Positions 63,896 through 64,000 of a DNA stretch of 64,000 nt are shown here, one piece after another; the stretch's first letter is position 1; each line of letters starts with the position of its first letter. The stretch spans positions 868,001 to 932,000 of the forward strand of contig JANJTC010000005.1 in assembly GCA_024711325.1 (NCBI GenBank), given 5' to 3'. The position numbers and the translations under genes were made by a program. The stretch comes from Bacteriovoracaceae bacterium (GTDB taxonomy: Bacteria > Bdellovibrionota > Bacteriovoracia > Bacteriovoracales > Bacteriovoracaceae). Below the pieces are notes generated by a model that made no database searches, was not told the origin of the DNA, and saw nothing but the letters and a program-made list of their open reading frames with translations.

Positions 63896-64000
63896 AAGAA
63901 AAATTTTATCATGACTCGAGCTAACTCCAAGAATTTTAAAGTCAGAAAAGTCTGCCGGGAAAACTTAAATAAAAAAGTCAGGCTCTTGCAGCTTAATGAG

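Overview
The window is a dense, moderately AT-rich bacterial chromosome segment of about 60 protein genes and one tRNA. There is no insertion sequence, CRISPR array or prophage block. I infer a Bdellovibrio-and-like predator, most likely the Bacteriovoracales (Bacteriovorax/Peredibacter type). The evidence is a giant mosaic fibre ending in a phage-type intramolecular chaperone, a TIGR02147-family regulator coupled to a secreted protein, a fused CcoN-CcoO oxidase subunit, and many exported hydrolases (three nucleases, two HExxHxxGxxH proteins, a lipase-like hydrolase). The taxonomic call is inference from gene content, not from a marker gene.

Layout. 1-2.6 kb: glyoxylate shunt (malate synthase cut by the window edge, then isocitrate lyase). 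2.6-9.6 kb: secreted HNH nuclease, an orphan DUF4118 histidine kinase with a small upstream ORF, an EnvZ/OmpR-like pair, a lipoprotein metalloprotease candidate with a cysteine-rich partner, and a phosphoesterase coupled to a nucleotidyltransferase-BON fusion. 9.7-18.4 kb: Zn alcohol dehydrogenase, PEBP protein, thioesterase, lipoprotein, a truncated OmpR-like regulator, a second HExxHxxGxxH protein overlapping a SET-domain gene, and a PLP sulfur-amino-acid enzyme. 18.4-23 kb: YqjE/DUF3618-like envelope cassette, MauG-type dihaem peroxidase, and a membrane-anchored protein divergent from the fibre. 23.1-29.4 kb: the 2,091-residue fibre. 29.4-34.5 kb: TIGR02147 pair, a small exported protein behind sigma-54-like and CRP-like sites, an atypical regulator, an SDR and a ClC transporter. 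34.6-40.7 kb: formaldehyde detoxification (frmA-frmB), then TamA-TamB and DUF4112. 40.7-49.6 kb: SOD-like lipoprotein with an EF-hand, lipase, sensorless kinase, methyltransferase, SodC, DsbA-like protein, CbpA-CbpM, DNase I-like nuclease, flavin reductase, DUF1275.

49.2-59.8 kb is a low-oxygen/NO respiration island. A NsrR-like regulator and a quinol NO reductase flank a perfect 13-bp palindrome. They are followed by ccoI-ccoS-ccoNO-ccoQ-ccoP-ccoG-SafE-like genes preceded by an FNR-like box. 59.8-64 kb: DUF427, endonuclease I, small proline-rich proteins, tRNA-Gly and a degenerate receiver/HD-GYP protein.

Most noteworthy: the mosaic fibre; the paired HExxHxxGxxH proteins; the nucleotidyltransferase-BON fusion; the SOD-like lipoprotein with a canonical EF-hand loop; the sigma-54/CRP-like intergenic region; and a set of OmpR-like and HD-GYP proteins that have lost key signalling residues.
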